Origin: Anaerosporobacter mobilis DSM 15930
GTDB lineage: Bacteria; Bacillota; Clostridia; Lachnospirales; Lachnospiraceae
Direction: 5' to 3'
Assembly: GCF_900142955.1 (NCBI RefSeq)
Contig: NZ_FRCP01000013.1
Span: forward strand, 149,679 to 213,678
Length of the DNA: 64,000 nt
The translations under genes and the position numbers were made by a program. A model generated the notes under the pieces. It was given only the letters and a program-made list of their open reading frames with translations, was not told the DNA's origin and did no database searches. Below, in pieces: positions 61,823 through 64,000 of this stretch (position 1 is the first letter of the stretch; every line of letters starts with the position of its first letter).

Positions 61823-62386
61823 TTAAATAGTTACTGACTTTAACTTTTTATTTAATTTAGTATATACCACTTTCATATTTTGTTCATTGCTTATCTGTAC
61901 AGCATCATCTATATCAATCCATCTTACACCACTGTTTTCATCTTCTTTGATAGCTAATGCTTCCGACTCATCTGCTTCAAGTAGATATGTAACATTGATA
62001 TGTATATGCGATGATACATATTTTCCTCTCTTCACATGCCCATCCACGCATAACAATTCTAATGAGAAGATATCCTCCTGAAGTGGCTTAATATTCTTGA
62101 TTCCAGTCTCCTCCATTGTTTCTCGGATGGCAACATTAAGCAAATTATCCTCGCCATCTGCATGGCCACCAGTCCATGCCCAGGACTGATAGATATTATG
62201 GAATATCATTAAGACCTTTGTTCTATCCTTATTAACTATCCAAGAGGAAGCTGTCATATGTGCAAATTCATTCTCTCTTGTAAGTATGTTAGGAAACGTA
62301 GTAATATAATCTAGTGCCACTTTCTTATCTTGCTTCTCTTGCTCATTAAAAGGGTTATAATTACGTATCTCATCAATCCAGTTCAT
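61823..62386 (-). CDS. Nudix hydrolase
   Basis: A 187-residue Nudix protein. The box GHADGEDNLLNVAIRETMEE (about 77-96, followed by TGI) matches GX5EX7REUXEEXGU except that the first Glu is Asp. An N-terminal helix (NPFNEQEKQDKKVALDYI) precedes the fold. These enzymes cleave nucleoside diphosphates linked to other groups; the substrate is unknown. It ends close to, and is followed on the same strand after, the dCMP deaminase gene (33 bp gap), so the two may share a transcript in nucleotide-pool cleaning. Confidence 0.9.
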   Translation of the reverse strand: MNWIDEIRNYNPFNEQEKQDKKVALDYITTFPNILTRENEFAHMTASSWIVNKDRTKVLMIFHNIYQSWAWTGGHADGEDNLLNVAIRETMEETGIKNIKPLQEDIFSLELLCVDGHVKRGKYVSSHIHINVTYLLEADESEALAIKEDENSGVRWIDIDDAVQISNEQNMKVVYTKLNKKLKSVTI

Positions 62387-62419
62387 AAACTATCCTCCGT
62401 ATTATCTATTCCTAAATTA

Positions 62420-62908
62420 TTAATATCCGAATGTTCCATCTAGTGATTCATCATTGTCAATCCAATCATTTACCTCAACCATTCTGAATTCTTCATTTGT
62501 ATCCCGAATATATACTTTCTCAATACCCGCATTGATAATCAGTCGCTTGCACATAGAACAGCTATTGGAATTCTGAACATATTCACCTGTTACTGCATCT
62601 AATCCAACAAGGTATAGCGAACTACCAAACATAACCTCTCTAGATGCACTAATAATAGCATTTGCCTCTGCATGAACACTACGACAGAGCTCATATCTTT
62701 CTCCCCTTGGTATCTTCATCTTCTCACGAATACATATTCCTAAATCAGAACAGTTCTTTCGTCCTCTTGGAGCACCTACATAACCAGTTGATATTACTTC
62801 ATCATTATTCACAATTACAGCTCCATAATGCCGTCTTAAACAAGTACATCTTTTTGAAACAACTTCTGCTAAATCTAGATAATAGTTAATCTTATCTCTT
62901 CTTTCCAT
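62420..62908 (-). CDS. Deoxycytidylate (dCMP) deaminase family protein
   Basis: A 162-residue zinc deaminase of the CMP/dCMP family. Zinc ligands: the His of VHAEANAI (with catalytic Glu) and the two Cys of CSMCK. An extra N-terminal Cys/His cluster (CTCLRRHYGAVIVN, then CSDLGICIRE) is as in the ComEB/T4-type enzyme. It deaminates dCMP to dUMP for dTTP synthesis. Homologues are called comEB in competence operons, but here it lies 24 kb from comEA/comEC. First gene before the Nudix hydrolase. Confidence 0.92.
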   Translation of the reverse strand: MERRDKINYYLDLAEVVSKRCTCLRRHYGAVIVNNDEVISTGYVGAPRGRKNCSDLGICIREKMKIPRGERYELCRSVHAEANAIISASREVMFGSSLYLVGLDAVTGEYVQNSNSCSMCKRLIINAGIEKVYIRDTNEEFRMVEVNDWIDNDESLDGTFGY

Positions 62909-63014
62909 ACTTATTCTCCTACTTTCATATTATCATATTGGCATTTTCAAATCATCTTTCTCATTTCGATTTTTTGATTGATTATCGATTTTTCAATCGT
63001 TTTTTCTTATATAG

Positions 63015-63092
63015 CTTATACACTACATTTACCATCATTAATTGTCCTCTATACCTTATACTCTATATTTACCATCACTAAATGTCCTCTAT
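63015..63092. repeat. Two imperfect copies of a 38-bp sequence
   Basis: 63015-63052 and 63055-63092 differ at about five positions (core ATTTACCATCA...TGTCCTCTAT). They lie in the 386-bp non-coding gap between the dCMP deaminase and the tRNA cluster, which otherwise holds only the tRNA terminator. Confidence 0.7.
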
Positions 63093-63247
63093 CTACCGTT
63101 CAAACTACAATTCTTCTATCAATGAAACTACTTTCAGCCATTCCACCAACAATACATTTTAAAGAGACGGCATTCTACTAACGCAAGTGATAAGTCAATT
63201 TTAACTATTGTATCATATATACGTAATTGAACATAGCTAAATAACAC

Positions 63248-63286
63248 AAAAAAAGCTCTTAAATCTTGAATTCAAAATTTAAGAAC
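63248..63286 (-). terminator. Terminator of the tRNA cluster
   Basis: On the minus strand GGTTCTTAAATTTTGAATTC ... TTTAAGAGC then T7, just after tRNA-Leu. Confidence 0.8.
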
Positions 63287-63294
63287 CTATTTAC

Positions 63295-63374
63295 TGCGGA
63301 TGACAGGAATTGAACCTGCACGGTCTCCCACTAGATCCTAAGTCTAGCGCGTCTGCCAGTTCCGCCACATCCGC
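63295..63374 (-). tRNA. tRNA-Leu(UAG)
   Basis: Acceptor GCGGATG/CATCCGC, anticodon loop CTTAGGA with TAG, long variable arm, T-loop GTTCAATTC. Confidence 0.92.
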
Positions 63375-63380
63375 ATATCA

Positions 63381-63404
63381 AGACATCGGGGATTCTGAAC
63401 CCAC
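63381..63404 (-). pseudogene. tRNA-Lys 3'-end fragment
   Basis: AGACATCGGGGATTCTGAACCC copies the 3' end of the neighbouring tRNA-Lys with one inserted base in the T-loop. No rest of the tRNA is present. Confidence 0.6.
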
Positions 63405-63430
63405 GGGGTTCTCTTCACCTCTGTCTTTAA

Positions 63431-63503
63431 TGAGACATCGGGGATTCGAACCCCGGACAACTTGATTAAAAGTCAAGTGCTCTACCAACTGAGCTAATAT
63501 CCC
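63431..63503 (-). tRNA. tRNA-Lys(UUU)
   Basis: Acceptor GGGATAT pairs with ATGTCTC (G-U pairs included); anticodon loop CTTTTAA with TTT; T-arm GGGGTTCGAATCCCC. Confidence 0.92.
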
Positions 63504-63541
63504 ATTTTATAATTATTGATTTTGTTCAGAGAATACTCTGA

Positions 63542-63613
63542 CTGGGCTAGCTGGATTCGAACCAGCGACTGCAGGAGTCAAAGTCCTGTGCCTTACCGCT
63601 TGGCGATAGCCCA
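63542..63613 (-). tRNA. tRNA-Gln(UUG)
   Basis: Acceptor TGGGCTA/TAGCCCA, anticodon loop with TTG (GACTTTGACTC), T-arm GCTGGTTCGAATCCAGC. Confidence 0.93.
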
Positions 63614-63637
63614 ATAACTAAACATTACATTTAGTAA

Positions 63638-63711
63638 CGTGCCACAAGGGATTCGAACCCCCGACACACGGCTTAGAAGGCCGTTGCTCTATCCAACTGA
63701 GCTAGTAGCAC
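63638..63711 (-). tRNA. tRNA-Arg(UCU)
   Basis: Acceptor GTGCTAC/GTGGCAC, anticodon TCT in CCTTCTAAG, T-loop GTTCGAATC. Confidence 0.93.
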
Positions 63712-63743
63712 ACAATCTTTATCTAAAAAATTAGATAAAGATA

Positions 63744-63815
63744 AGCGCGAGACGGGATTCGAACCCGCGACCCTCGCCTTGGCAAGGCGATACTCCACCA
63801 CTGAGCCACTCGCGC
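63744..63815 (-). tRNA. tRNA-Gly(GCC)
   Basis: Acceptor GCGCGAG/CTCGCGC, anticodon GCC in CTTGCCAAG, T-arm CGGGTTCGAATCCCG. Confidence 0.93.
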
Positions 63816-63846
63816 GTATTACTTCGTATATTTAATTCATATACAA

Positions 63847-63917
63847 AGCGGGTGATGGGAATCGAACCCACGTATCTAGCTTGGAAGGCTAGTGTTCTAC
63901 CATTGAACTACACCCGC
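63847..63917 (-). tRNA. tRNA-Gly(UCC)
   Basis: Acceptor GCGGGTG/CACCCGC, anticodon TCC in CCTTCCAAG, T-arm GTGGGTTCGATTCCCAT. Confidence 0.93.
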
Positions 63918-63924
63918 ATATAAG

Positions 63925-63999
63925 TCGGGGTGACAGGATTCGAACCTGCGACCTCTTGATCCCAAATCAAGCGCTCTAGCCAAGCTGAGCCACACCCCG
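63925..63999 (-). tRNA. tRNA-Pro(UGG)
   Basis: Acceptor CGGGGTG/CACCCCG, anticodon TGG in ATTTGGGAT, T-arm GCAGGTTCGAATCCTGT. The cluster may continue beyond the window. Confidence 0.93.
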
Positions 64000-64000
64000 T

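Overview
This AT-rich window looks like chromosome from a spore-forming, low-GC Firmicute of class Clostridia, probably family Lachnospiraceae and perhaps near Lachnoclostridium phytofermentans. That placement is inference. It rests on strong AGGAGG ribosome sites, a GerMN lipoprotein, a double-rubredoxin rubrerythrin, a 5-oxoproline uptake cluster of Firmicute type, and tRNA genes packed closely together. No rRNA, CRISPR array, transposase or integrase was found.

Layout. 1-3.6 kb (minus): a B12-binding radical SAM protein (cut by the window edge), an acyl-adenylate ligase and a PlsC-type acyltransferase in a tight operon. 3.8-5.4 kb: a long DHH phosphoesterase. 5.5-9.6 kb: a MacB/FtsX-type ABC transporter divergent from a TetR regulator, with two good palindromes between them. 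9.7-12.2 kb: pyroglutamyl peptidase with the DUF979/DUF969 pair (5-oxoproline uptake). 12.4-17.0 kb: rubrerythrin, an old-yellow-enzyme-type flavin/Fe-S reductase divergent from an IclR regulator behind a 14-bp tandem repeat, and Dps. 17.2-17.9 kb: two tandem copies of a 27-codon peptide gene, each with a strong ribosome site, a hairpin directly after the stop codon, and its own terminator. 17.9-21.2 kb: a second FtsX/MacB transporter operon preceded by a Mn2+-type (yybP-ykoY) riboswitch. 21.4-22.8 kb: an XRE regulator and a diguanylate cyclase that appears coupled to a 13-codon upstream ORF.

23.0-29.0 kb is a genomic island of about 6 kb bounded by a perfect 28-bp direct repeat derived from the 3' end of tRNA-Ser(CGA). 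It carries a protein with two nuclease-fold halves, an S24 (LexA-type) protease without a recognisable HTH, an overlapping PHP plus ABC-type ATPase protein resembling TrlF, and a small membrane protein. It is very AT-rich, has no integrase, and looks like a defence island.

29.0-40.6 kb: holA (its 3' end overlaps tRNA-Ser), a MATE transporter, an unknown protein, then comEA, a two-component pair, a GerMN lipoprotein and comEC in one run, followed by small transporter and PNPOx-like genes. 40.8-46.3 kb: arginine biosynthesis, argJ-argB-argD with a GNAT gene on the minus strand and argG divergent. 46.4-54.2 kb: a regulator-kinase-ABC transporter operon, Maf, a histidine phosphatase, an M23 peptidase and a RelA/SpoT-domain protein. 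54.5-56.7 kb: a kinase with a response regulator that carries an in-frame TAA before the end of its DNA-binding domain. 56.8-62.9 kb: an amidase, YitT, an alpha/beta hydrolase, a PadR-MBL pair under a 31-bp palindrome, an unknown protein, a Nudix hydrolase and dCMP deaminase. 63.3-64.0 kb: seven minus-strand tRNAs (Pro, Gly, Gly, Arg, Gln, Lys, Leu).

The two most promising novel items are the twin 27-residue peptide/hairpin cassettes and the S24-protease/PHP-ATPase island. Start codons were chosen from ribosome sites and often differ from the longest possible ORF.
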